NCBI GenBank assembly: GCA_023954135.1
Contig: JAMLIN010000002.1
Span: 62,001 to 126,000, forward strand
DNA length: 64,000 nt
Source of the DNA: Burkholderiaceae bacterium
Lineage (GTDB): Bacteria; Pseudomonadota; Gammaproteobacteria; Burkholderiales; Burkholderiaceae_E
Reading direction: 5' to 3'
A program made the translations under genes and the position numbers. Under the pieces are notes generated by a model that searched no databases, was not told where the DNA came from, and was given only the letters and a program-made list of their open reading frames with translations. Within the stretch, counting starts at the first letter, position 1. Each line of letters begins with the position of its first letter. Shown piece after piece: positions 9,687 to 16,842 of this stretch.

Positions 9687-10187
9687 ATGCGAAGGGACAG
9701 GAGACTCCTCCTCAAGGCGCTGGGCATGGCGCCCCTGGTGCATGCCGCCACGGCCGCCGAACCCGTCCTGCCGGCTCTCGGCACGCGCCTGGCGCTGGCG
9801 GACGTTCCCCTGCTCGACGGAGGCGTGTTCCGTGCCTCGGAAGCGCGGGGCCATGTGGTGCTGATCTACTGGTGGGCAAGCTGGTGTCCTTTCTGCGCGG
9901 TCCAGACCCCGTTCATCCAGAAGCTATGGGACGCCCAGCGCGAACGAGGCCTGAGGATGCTCGGCCTGTCCGTCGACCGGCGCATCGAGGACGCCCGCAA
10001 GTACATGGAGCAGCGCGGCTACACCTTTCCGACCGGGTTCAATACGCCCGAGCTCGAGCGCGTCCTGCCCAGGCCCGGCAAGGCCCTGCCCGTGACCTGC
10101 GTGCTCGACCGGGACGGACGCGTCGTCATGGCGGAAGCGGGAGAGCTCTTCCCGGAAGAGGTGGCGGGAATCGCCCGATTCCTGTGA
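9687..10187 (+). CDS. TlpA-family periplasmic thioredoxin
   Basis: 166 residues. The N-terminus MRRDRRLLLKALGMAP has a twin-arginine-like signal and ends near HAATAAEP, so export to the periplasm is expected. The thioredoxin fold carries the redox motif WASWCPFC (Cys67 and Cys70) and a cis-proline region LPVTCVLDRDGRVV. TlpA-like proteins reduce disulfides in the periplasm, for example in cytochrome c or oxidase assembly. It lies 36 bases after the MFS gene and converges with an exported methyltransferase. A second TlpA-type protein follows at 11140, so three neighbouring genes look like an envelope cluster. Confidence 0.88.
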   Translation: MRRDRRLLLKALGMAPLVHAATAAEPVLPALGTRLALADVPLLDGGVFRASEARGHVVLIYWWASWCPFCAVQTPFIQKLWDAQRERGLRMLGLSVDRRIEDARKYMEQRGYTFPTGFNTPELERVLPRPGKALPVTCVLDRDGRVVMAEAGELFPEEVAGIARFL

Positions 10188-10192
10188 GCGGA

Positions 10193-11020
10193 TCAGGAAC
10201 CCGTCGTTCTCCTGGCCTGCCAGGGGCGGGATCCGTTCACGGTCCCCCGCATCGTCTCTCCACTGACCTCCCCGACGTACCGGTCCTCCCCGATGGAGAA
10301 CCGGATCCGTGCGCCCTCGAGGCGCCCTTCGTCGAGAGCCCGCATCGACATCGTGTTGCGCAGCGATCCATGGAGCCTCTGGTAGCTCTGGCTGAGCTCG
10401 AGCGTCCTGCCGTCGATCTCCCAGGTGCCCGCAACCTTGGCGGGTACGACCCACATCAGCGCGCGGCAGAAGGACGGGCAGCTCTCCGCCAGCGCCCCGG
10501 TCTCATCGGCCTCCCAGTCGCCCAGGTTGAAGGAATTGCTGACGATCCGGGTGCCCGGCGGCATGTCGAACAGAATCGGGCGCAACCTCATGTTCAGGCT
10601 CGGCAACAGGAAGAGCGTGACGACCGTGGCCTGCGAAAAATCCGTCTCGAAGATGTCCGCCTGCTCGAACGTGGCTCGATCGGCCACGCCTTGCGCTTCC
10701 GCCCGCTGCCTGGCGAGCGCCACCATGTCGGGATTGAACTCGATGCCGCGAGCCGTCGCGCCCCGCTTCGCGGCGGTGATCACGGTGACGCCATCGCCCG
10801 AACCCAGATCGACCAGTCGGTCCTGAGGCGTGAGCCGGGCCATGTCCAGCATCAGGTCGACGAGCGCCTGAGGGGTCGGCACCCAGACGACGTCCTTGCC
10901 GGGCTGGCCCACCTCCGGGGTATAGGCTTCGGTCGCGGGCGATACGGCCAGCTGGGCGCAGGCAGTCCCGCCGAGTACCATGACGACCGCCGCAATGGCG
11001 ATGAGGGATCTTTGAAGCAT
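10193..11020 (-). CDS. Exported class I SAM-dependent methyltransferase-like protein
   Basis: 275 residues from ATG 11020, which has AGGAAAAGAGAACAAGG just upstream. The first 28 residues form a signal peptide, IAIAAVVMVLGGTACAQLA; GTAC could be a lipobox. A Rossmann methyltransferase domain follows, with VPTPQALVDLMLDMA, the SAM-binding loop LVDLGSGDGVTVITAAKRG, EFNPDMVALAR and the acidic motif EQADIFETDF. The last 90 residues form a beta-rich tail (GTWEIDGRTLELSQSYQRL). Proteins of this type are known in proteobacteria, but a periplasmic SAM enzyme lacks an obvious cofactor supply, so its function is unclear. It sits between two TlpA-like genes. Confidence 0.8.
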   Translation of the reverse strand: MLQRSLIAIAAVVMVLGGTACAQLAVSPATEAYTPEVGQPGKDVVWVPTPQALVDLMLDMARLTPQDRLVDLGSGDGVTVITAAKRGATARGIEFNPDMVALARQRAEAQGVADRATFEQADIFETDFSQATVVTLFLLPSLNMRLRPILFDMPPGTRIVSNSFNLGDWEADETGALAESCPSFCRALMWVVPAKVAGTWEIDGRTLELSQSYQRLHGSLRNTMSMRALDEGRLEGARIRFSIGEDRYVGEVSGETMRGTVNGSRPWQARRTTGS

Positions 11021-11139
11021 CCTTGTTCTCTTTTCCTGTCGAAGCGCGAGGGCAGAGGCATCCCGCAAGGGGTTTCCGTTTCCAGCAATTGCCTCGCCCG
11101 GACCAGACGTCATGTTAGGCCGGATCCGGTGCGCGCATC

Positions 11140-11994
11140 ATGATCGGCATAGGTCCCTACTCGATCCGGGTCGTGATCGTCTTCGCGGCCGCGCTCATCG
11201 CCTGGACGACGGCGCGCATCCTTGCCCGGCGCCTGCCCGGTGCCGCCGCCCGGGCGGCCGGCGGCGTCGTCTTCGACGCCCTGCTCCTGGGGTTGCTGGC
11301 TGCCCGGCTGGGCTACATCGTCCAGTGGCGGGACGAATACTCGCGCTCGCCGTTGTCGATGTTCGCCATCGGCGATGGCGGCTTCTCCTGGTGGATAGGC
11401 ATCCCGGCAGGGCTTCTGCTCGCCTGGTGGCGGACCCGCTCGGCACGGACGCTGCGCCTGCCCGCGCTGTCCGGGATCGCCGCCGGCGTCGTGGCGTGGT
11501 TCGTCGCGGGGGCCGCAATCGATCTTCTGCAGCGCTCGGCACCGCCCCTGCCCAGCCTGGAACTGGCCACCCTCGATGCGCGCCCGGTTGCCCTGGATTC
11601 CTATCGGGGGCAGCCCGTGGTGCTCAACCTCTGGGCGACCTGGTGCGCGCCCTGCCGGCGCGAGATGCCGGTCCTCGAACAGGCACAGAAGGACTATCCA
11701 CGGATCGCCTTCGTGATGGCCAACCAGGGGGAAGGCGCGCAACAGGCACGCGCCTTCCTCGAGCGCGAAGGCCTTGCTTTCGAGCATGTCCTGCTCGATC
11801 CCTCATCGAGGCTCGTGCGGGAGGTGGGAACCAGAGGCCTGCCCACCACCCTGTTCTTCGATGCGCAGGGCCGGCTGGTCGACTCGCACCTGGGCGAGCT
11901 CACGTCCGCCCGCCTGAGAAGCATGGTATCGCGGCGGTTCGGCCTGTCTCCACAGCCCGGCGGCGGGGGCGGCTCCTCGCGACAGGCGCGATAG
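11140..11994 (+). CDS. Lgt-like membrane domain fused to TlpA-type thioredoxin
   Basis: 284 residues. Residues 1-130 hold about four membrane segments. They resemble part of prolipoprotein diacylglyceryl transferase (LAARLGYIVQWRDEYSRSPL, then FAIGDGGFSWWIG), but the Lgt HGG catalytic region is replaced by WWIG, so lipid transfer is unlikely. Residues 138-265 are a TlpA/DsbE thioredoxin domain with WATWCAPCRREMP (Cys169, Cys172) and the cis-Pro motif GLPTTLFFDAQGRLV. The membrane part probably anchors the redox domain in the periplasm. It is divergent from the exported methyltransferase, with 119 bases between the starts. Confidence 0.8.
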   Translation: MIGIGPYSIRVVIVFAAALIAWTTARILARRLPGAAARAAGGVVFDALLLGLLAARLGYIVQWRDEYSRSPLSMFAIGDGGFSWWIGIPAGLLLAWWRTRSARTLRLPALSGIAAGVVAWFVAGAAIDLLQRSAPPLPSLELATLDARPVALDSYRGQPVVLNLWATWCAPCRREMPVLEQAQKDYPRIAFVMANQGEGAQQARAFLEREGLAFEHVLLDPSSRLVREVGTRGLPTTLFFDAQGRLVDSHLGELTSARLRSMVSRRFGLSPQPGGGGGSSRQAR

Positions 11995-12077
11995 CCCGAA
12001 CGGGGCCATCTCGCTCGGGAGCCGCCATACTCTCGAGACATGATCCTTCGTTCAGCCAACCCGCGGAGAGTTCAGCG

Positions 12078-13067
12078 ATGGACGCGATGATCCTCGAGGC
12101 CCCCGGCCTGGCGCTCCGTCCGGTCGAATTGCCCGATCCCCAGCCCGGGCCGGGGCAGGTCCGCGTCCGGGTATCGGCCTGCGGCGTCTGCCGCACCGAC
12201 CTGCATGTCGTCGACGGTGATCTGCCCCACCCTCGCCTGCCGGTCATCCCGGGTCACGAGATCGTCGGCCGCATCGATGCCGTCGGTCCTGGCGTCGCGG
12301 CATCGCGGGTCGGCGAGCGCGTCGGCATCCCCTGGCTGGGCCATACCTGCCGTGCCTGCTCGTATTGCTCGGACGGGCGGGAGAATCTCTGCGATCGGCC
12401 GGGCTTCACCGGCTACACCCTGGATGGCGGCTACGCCACCGCCACGGTGGCCGATGCGCGCTACGCGTTCCCGCTCGGCGACGAGGGCGACGACATCGCG
12501 CTGGCGCCGCTGCTCTGCGCCGGGCTGATCGGCTGGCGCGCCCTGTCGATGGCCGGCGCGGGCAGGCGGCTCGGCCTCTACGGTTTCGGGGCAGCCGCTC
12601 ACATCATCGCGCAGGTCGCCCGCTGGCAAGGCCGGACGGTGTTCGCCTTCACCCGGCCGGGAGACACCGCATCGGCCGCCTTCGCGCGATCGCTCGGCGC
12701 GGCCTGGGCCGGCGGTTCCGACGAGATGCCGCCCGAGCCGCTCGACGCGGCCATCCTCTTCGCGCCGGTCGGATCGCTGGTCCCGGCCGCGCTGAAGGCG
12801 GTGCGCAAGGGTGGCCGGGTCGTCTGCGCGGGGATCCACATGAGCGACATCCCGGCCTTCCCGTATTCACTGCTATGGGAAGAACGCCAGATCGTGTCGG
12901 TGGCCAACCTGACACGCCGGGACGGCGTCGACTTCCTTGCGGTGGCGCCGCAGGTCGGCATCGTCACGAAGACGACGCCCTACCCCCTGCACGAGGCCAA
13001 CCGCGCGCTCGACGACCTGCGCGCAGGCCGCTTCGACGGCGCAGCGGTGCTGGTGCCGCCGCTCTAG
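12078..13067 (+). CDS. Zinc-dependent alcohol dehydrogenase family protein
   Basis: 329 residues of the medium-chain dehydrogenase family. Catalytic zinc residues are in SACGVCRTDLHVVDGDLP (Cys35) and IPGHEIVG (His60, Glu61). The structural zinc lobe is GHTCRACSYCSDGRENLC. The nucleotide-binding loop is LGLYGFGAAAHIIAQVAR, close to the AdhA-like subgroup in which the glycine motif reads GFGAAAH. ATG 12078 is chosen because homology begins at MDAMILEAP. The stop codon TAG overlaps the start of repeat A3, which fills the gap to the convergent ridA-like gene. Confidence 0.9.
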   Translation: MDAMILEAPGLALRPVELPDPQPGPGQVRVRVSACGVCRTDLHVVDGDLPHPRLPVIPGHEIVGRIDAVGPGVAASRVGERVGIPWLGHTCRACSYCSDGRENLCDRPGFTGYTLDGGYATATVADARYAFPLGDEGDDIALAPLLCAGLIGWRALSMAGAGRRLGLYGFGAAAHIIAQVARWQGRTVFAFTRPGDTASAAFARSLGAAWAGGSDEMPPEPLDAAILFAPVGSLVPAALKAVRKGGRVVCAGIHMSDIPAFPYSLLWEERQIVSVANLTRRDGVDFLAVAPQVGIVTKTTPYPLHEANRALDDLRAGRFDGAAVLVPPL

Positions 13068-13106
13068 GGCTCACGCGGGGACGATCACAGTGTGAACAGG
13101 CCCTAG
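13066..13106. repeat. Family A repeat, solo terminus (A3)
   Basis: About 40 bases that match, in reverse orientation, the left end of the 271-bp element at 50733-51003 with one clear mismatch. They include ACGATCACAG, GTGAACAGGCCCTAG and the CTCACGCGGGG block. Both edges carry CTAG. The left edge supplies the adh stop codon and the right edge supplies the TAG stop of the convergent RidA-like gene. It looks like a single leftover end of a family A element. Confidence 0.65.
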
Positions 13107-13504
13107 CCGGAGCCCTGGCGGCTTGCGCCGATGTAGCCGCTGAAGTTGATCTCGATGAGCACCTTCGGATCGGCCTTGGGATTGCCGACGCGCGACACCT
13201 CGATCAGGGTCGAGCAGGGGTAGTCGCCGGTGAAGAACTCCCGCCGGGCCCGCCAGACCTCCGTGTTCTCGTCGAGGTCGGTCACGAAGATCTGCATCAC
13301 CATGACGTCGTCCATCGCGCCGCCTGCGGCCTCGACCAGGCGGCGCGCCTTGTCGAATACTCCCTTCGCCTGCTCGTACATGCCGTCGCCGGGGCTGGTC
13401 AGGCCCGAGATGTGGAAGTGGCCGCTGTCATGGACCTTCATGTTGGACCAGGTCTGCGGCGGAGGCATTGATCCGTCGGGCAGGTTGACGACTCGATACG
13501 ACAT
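13103..13504 (-). CDS. RidA/YjgF-family protein
   Basis: 133 residues. The fold is recognisable from GHFHISGLTSPGDGMYEQAK, VEAAGGAMDDVMVMQIFVTD and STLIEVSRVGNPKADPKVLI. RidA enzymes hydrolyse reactive enamines and imines made by PLP enzymes. The arginine that binds the substrate carboxylate in true RidA (usually just before the STVEV motif) is a cysteine here (PCSTLIEV). It is therefore better placed in another Rid subgroup, and deaminase activity is not assured. It converges with the upstream dehydrogenase. Confidence 0.85.
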   Translation of the reverse strand: MSYRVVNLPDGSMPPPQTWSNMKVHDSGHFHISGLTSPGDGMYEQAKGVFDKARRLVEAAGGAMDDVMVMQIFVTDLDENTEVWRARREFFTGDYPCSTLIEVSRVGNPKADPKVLIEINFSGYIGASRQGSG

Positions 13505-13615
13505 GATGGGTCTCCTCCGGTAGTTCGCCAGATCATGGCAGTCTCGACTCCACGTTCAGAAATCGCAACCGCCGGGAAGCCCCGATCCCTCCGAAGGCGG
13601 CGTGGTGCCACGAAC

Positions 13616-13660
13616 TGTTATGTAATGATTTTTTACCTTACAATTGATCGATCGATCAAG
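13616..13660 (+). promoter_or_regulatory. Promoter and palindromic operator of the AbrB/PIN toxin-antitoxin pair
   Basis: The -10-like hexamer TACAAT (13639-13644) runs directly into a perfect 16-bp palindrome, TTGATCGATCGATCAA, at 13644-13659. The palindrome would cover the transcription start. This fits autorepression by the AbrB-type antitoxin that starts at 13675. The -35 region (CTGTTA near 13615) is weak. The whole stretch is AT-rich compared with its surroundings. Confidence 0.55.
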
Positions 13661-13674
13661 ATCCGAAGAACACC

Positions 13675-13926
13675 ATGCCGACGCTCACAGTCACAACGAA
13701 AGGTCAGGTCACCCTGAAACGGGACCTGTTGCAGCATCTTGGCATCAAGCCAGGGGAACGGGTCGAACTCGAGAAACTGCCTGGAGGAGAGTTGCGAGTA
13801 CGGGCTGTACGGCCGACCGGCACGATCGACGGATTTCTCGGACTGCTCGCCGGCAAGACGGACAAGGCCGCCACCATCGAGGAGATCAATGAAGCAGCGG
13901 CGTCAGGATGGGCAGGTGAAGCATGA
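13675..13926 (+). CDS. AbrB/MazE-type antitoxin (VapB)
   Basis: 83 residues. The first 45 form a SpoVT/AbrB swapped-hairpin DNA-binding domain (TLTVTTKGQVTLKRDLLQHL, then GIKPGERVELEKLPGGELRV). The C-terminal tail TIDGFLGLLAGKTDKAATIE, ending EINEAAASGWAGEA, is the usual toxin-binding arm. Its stop overlaps the toxin start by four bases (ATGA), as expected of a translationally coupled pair. It probably binds the palindrome at 13644-13659 to repress its own operon. Confidence 0.9.
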   Translation: MPTLTVTTKGQVTLKRDLLQHLGIKPGERVELEKLPGGELRVRAVRPTGTIDGFLGLLAGKTDKAATIEEINEAAASGWAGEA

Positions 13927-14321
13927 AGATCACCGTCGATGCGAACGTCCTCGTCCGAGGGCTCGTACGAGACGATCCCGAACAAGCGGTCATCGCCGAC
14001 GGAGTTCTCAGACGCGCCACACTGATTGCGGTCTCCCTGCCGTGTCTGTGCGAGCTGGTGTGGGTACTGCGGCGAGTCTATGGATTCGATACCGTTGCCA
14101 TCACGACGGCGATCCGCAGATTGCTCGAGACCGAGAACGTGGTCATGAATCGTCCGGCCGCGGAAGCGGGGCTCGCGTTGCTGGAGGCCGGGGGCGATCT
14201 TGCCGACGGCATCATGGCCTATGAAGGCGCATGGCTCGGAGGCGAAACCTTCGTTTCCTTCGACCGAAAGGCGAGCACACTCCTGAAGAAACAAGGCAAG
14301 GCTGTGCAGCTCCTCGCCTGA
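13923..14321 (+). CDS. PIN-domain ribonuclease toxin (VapC family)
   Basis: 132 residues covering a complete PIN domain. Acidic residues expected to hold the metal are Asp in TVDANVLVRGLVRDD, Glu in PCLCELVWVLRR, Asp in GGDLADGIMAYEGAWLGGE and Asp in TFVSFDRKA. VapC toxins cleave RNA, often tRNA or rRNA, when freed from the antitoxin. It overlaps the antitoxin gene by four bases. All four acidic positions are present, so the toxin should be active. Confidence 0.9.
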   Translation: MKITVDANVLVRGLVRDDPEQAVIADGVLRRATLIAVSLPCLCELVWVLRRVYGFDTVAITTAIRRLLETENVVMNRPAAEAGLALLEAGGDLADGIMAYEGAWLGGETFVSFDRKASTLLKKQGKAVQLLA

Positions 14322-14354
14322 TCGCAAGTTCTTACGTTCCGCTGGATAACCGAC

Positions 14355-14978
14355 ATGTACATCCCCGACCATTTCGCCGAGACCCGGCCCGAGGAGCTGG
14401 CCCGCATCATCCGCGAACACCCGCTCGGGATGCTGGTCACGCAGGATGCCGAAGGACTGGATGCCAACCACATTCCGTTCGAGTTCGCTCACGATGCCGG
14501 AGCCCACGGGGTGCTCACGGCGCATGTGGCCCGCGCGAATCCGGTGTGGCAACGCTGTCCGACGGGCAGCCCGGTAATGGTCGTGTTCCGCGGGACCGAG
14601 GGCTATGTCTCGCCCAACTGGTATCCGAGCAAGCACGAAGCGCACCGCCAGGTGCCGACCTGGAACTACGAGGTGGTGCATGCGCATGGTCTGCTCACGG
14701 TGCGCGACGACGAGCGCTTCGTGCGCGGCGTCGTCGCGCGGCTGACACGCCGGCACGAGGCCGGCGAGACCCCGCCCTGGAAGATGGGAGACTCCACTCC
14801 CGAGTACATCGACGGCATGCTGCGCAACATCGTCGGCATCGAGATCGCCGTCACCTCGCTCGTCGGCAAGCGCAAGCTCAGCCAGAACAAGGAGGAACGC
14901 GACCGCCTCGGCGCCTGCGAAGCACTGCAGGCGCGAGGACATGCCGAGCTCGCGCAGGTCATGCGCGGCGTCGGCTGA
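14355..14978 (+). CDS. FMN-binding negative transcriptional regulator (PaiB-like)
   Basis: 207 residues, full length for the PaiB family. Signature stretches are MYIPDHFAETRPEELARIIR, GMLVTQDAEGLDANHIPF, VFRGTEGYVSPNWYPSK, HRQVPTWNYEVVHAHG and NIVGIEIAVTSLVGKRKLSQ. The split-barrel fold binds FMN or heme-like ligands. In Bacillus subtilis PaiB affects protease and sporulation genes, but in proteobacteria the role is mostly unknown. It starts 33 bases after the toxin gene. Confidence 0.9.
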   Translation: MYIPDHFAETRPEELARIIREHPLGMLVTQDAEGLDANHIPFEFAHDAGAHGVLTAHVARANPVWQRCPTGSPVMVVFRGTEGYVSPNWYPSKHEAHRQVPTWNYEVVHAHGLLTVRDDERFVRGVVARLTRRHEAGETPPWKMGDSTPEYIDGMLRNIVGIEIAVTSLVGKRKLSQNKEERDRLGACEALQARGHAELAQVMRGVG

Positions 14979-15101
14979 ACGGCGGGAGAACCCTCACTGG
15001 GCGATCGGAATTCCCGATCGAGATCGACGAACGGGTCCCGACCGTTCGGGTGGAGCGGATCCCCGGTCCTTGCCGGGATCACTGAAAGAGAGAGTCGGAC
15101 G

Positions 15102-15776
15102 TTGGAGACATCATCGAAACCCCGGATACGGCCCGATCACATGGTCTGCATCGTCGCGCTGCTGGTCGCTTCGTCCGGACTGGCGGCATCGCCACCGGCG
15201 CATGCCGCCGACGCTTCGCAGGGGGCGCGCGCCTTCGCCGGGCGCACCTACGAAGGGGTCGTCTCGGCCCACGTGAAGCCCCCGCGAGGCTCGGGCTTTC
15301 GCGCGGTCAACCGCCACGGTCGGGGTACCGCCGAGCTCCAGATGACGGGCAAGGACACCGCCACGCTCCTGCTGATCGGCAACGTGGAGAAGGACAACGA
15401 CGCGAGCTTTGCGGCCGAGGGCCGCTTCGTCGGCGCCGACTGGCGGGGCGGGACCGAGGCTATGGTCACGATCTCGGGCGACGGCCGGATTGCCGGCAGC
15501 GGCACGGTCGACGGCAACCAGATGGACATCAGGGGTCGATTCGAGGGACGTAAGCTCGATGTGTACGTCGAGTTGCGCCCATTGTCGGCGACCTCGGGGG
15601 GATTCCCCGCCGGCACGGCCTTCCAGTTCGGCTATACGCTCGTGGATCCAGTCGCCATCGAGCCTGGCAGTGGCGATGGCGATGGTTGCCGCGAGATCGT
15701 CTACCGCACGAAGCTGGTCCCGAATCTGTTCGGCGGCACGATGAGCACCGTCCAGGTGCCGGAATGCCGGCGATAG
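15102..15776 (+). CDS. Hypothetical exported protein
   Basis: 224 residues from a TTG start preceded by GAAAGAGAGAG. An ATG at 15141 is the alternative. A signal peptide (VCIVALLVASSGLAASPPA, ending AHAADA) predicts periplasmic or secreted location. The mature part is rich in short beta-type segments with repeated G-T-A and E-G-R-F patterns (GRGTAELQMTGKDTATLLLI, GSGTVDGNQMDIRGRFEGRK). Two cysteines lie near the end (GDGCREIVYR and VPECRR) and may form a disulfide. I do not recognise a family. It stands alone between a PaiB-like gene and a convergent SDR gene. Confidence 0.7.
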   Translation: METSSKPRIRPDHMVCIVALLVASSGLAASPPAHAADASQGARAFAGRTYEGVVSAHVKPPRGSGFRAVNRHGRGTAELQMTGKDTATLLLIGNVEKDNDASFAAEGRFVGADWRGGTEAMVTISGDGRIAGSGTVDGNQMDIRGRFEGRKLDVYVELRPLSATSGGFPAGTAFQFGYTLVDPVAIEPGSGDGDGCREIVYRTKLVPNLFGGTMSTVQVPECRR

Positions 15777-15854
15777 AAGATCCGGTCGCGACAGGCGCCC
15801 CACCCTGCATGGAACCGGGGTGCTGCCTCCGGACGGTGAGCGCTCCTGCGCCCG

Positions 15855-16682
15855 TCACTCCATGAGAATGTCCTCGGCCAGTTCGCTTCCGGGGGTCACC
15901 GCGTATGCGTCGAGGTCGGTTACGCCCTCCGCGCGCAGGAACACTTCGTCTATCAGGCAATGGCCCGTGAAGTCCCGGGCCGGCTTGGCGAAGATGCGCA
16001 TGGCGGCATCGGCCATGATCGCCGGGTGTCTTCCCTTCGCGTAGTCCTGTGGATAGTGGACCCTCACCGCATCCGTGGAGATCATCGTTCTCGGCCACAG
16101 CGCATTGGATGCGACGCCGCGATCCCGGAACTCCTCGGCCACGCCCAGGGCACAGTGGGTCATCCCGTACTTGGAGATCGCGTAGGCGAGGTATTTCCCG
16201 AACCAGATCCCCCGCTTCGGAAGCGGCGGCGACAAGGTCAGGACGTGCGGATTGCGGGCCTTCATCAGGTGAGGAAGCGCGTGGTACATGGCCGCATACG
16301 TGCCGCGCGTGTTGATGTCCATGACCAGGTCGTACCGGCGCAGCGGAGTGTCCAGCAAGCCCGTCGGGCAGATCGCGCTGGCATTGTTGATCAGGATGTC
16401 CAGGCCGCCGAAGGCATCCACGGTCCTGGCTATCGCTGCGCCGATCGCCTCGTCGTCCCGGACGTCGAGCTGCATCGGCAAGGCGCGGCCGCCGGCGGCC
16501 TCGATCTCCTCGGCGACCGAGTGGATGGTGCCCGGCAGCTTGTCGTTCGCCTCGGCGGACTTGGCTGCGATGACCACGTTCGCTCCGGTACGGGCCAATG
16601 CGAGGGCGATCTCCCGGCCGATACCCCGGCTCCCACCCGTGATGAAGGCGGTTCTTGCCTGCGCTTTCCCGTCATTGCTCAT
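15855..16682 (-). CDS. HSDL2-like short-chain dehydrogenase
   Basis: 275 residues from ATG 16682 with GAGGAGAG upstream. SDR motifs are the NAD(P) loop TGGSRGIGREIALALARTG, NNASAICPTGLLD and the active site with Tyr and Lys in YAISKYGMTHCALGVAEEF. The segment TLSPPLPKRGIWFGKYLAYA closely resembles the hydroxysteroid-dehydrogenase-like protein 2 group, which works on lipid or acyl-CoA substrates. The start codon overlaps the stop codon of an enoyl-CoA hydratase remnant (ATGA). The gene was therefore probably once second in a fatty-acid or degradation operon that has lost its first gene. Confidence 0.9.
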   Translation of the reverse strand: MSNDGKAQARTAFITGGSRGIGREIALALARTGANVVIAAKSAEANDKLPGTIHSVAEEIEAAGGRALPMQLDVRDDEAIGAAIARTVDAFGGLDILINNASAICPTGLLDTPLRRYDLVMDINTRGTYAAMYHALPHLMKARNPHVLTLSPPLPKRGIWFGKYLAYAISKYGMTHCALGVAEEFRDRGVASNALWPRTMISTDAVRVHYPQDYAKGRHPAIMADAAMRIFAKPARDFTGHCLIDEVFLRAEGVTDLDAYAVTPGSELAEDILME

Positions 16683-16765
16683 GGCTTCTCTCCTCGTCGG
16701 GTCTTGAAGACCGGCGCTCGCTTCCGGGCGAACGCGCTCACGCCTTCGCGAAAATCTCCGGTGGA
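16679..16765 (-). pseudogene. C-terminal remnant of an enoyl-CoA hydratase
   Basis: Only 28 codons remain in frame: TGDFREGVSAFARKRAPVFK and a short tail ending in TGA at 16681-16679. This is the standard extreme C-terminus of enoyl-CoA hydratase/isomerase proteins (pattern xEDFxEGVxAFxEKRxPxF). The stop overlaps the SDR start by the ATGA junction. Upstream of position 16765 the similarity ends abruptly at the promoter region of the AraC gene, which points to a deletion or replacement breakpoint there. Confidence 0.75.
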
Positions 16766-16842
16766 CGCACACCTGCTCTGGCTGCTACTGTACACACATA
16801 TACGGACGATTGTCCGGTTTTGTCGAAACGAATCCGAACTCG

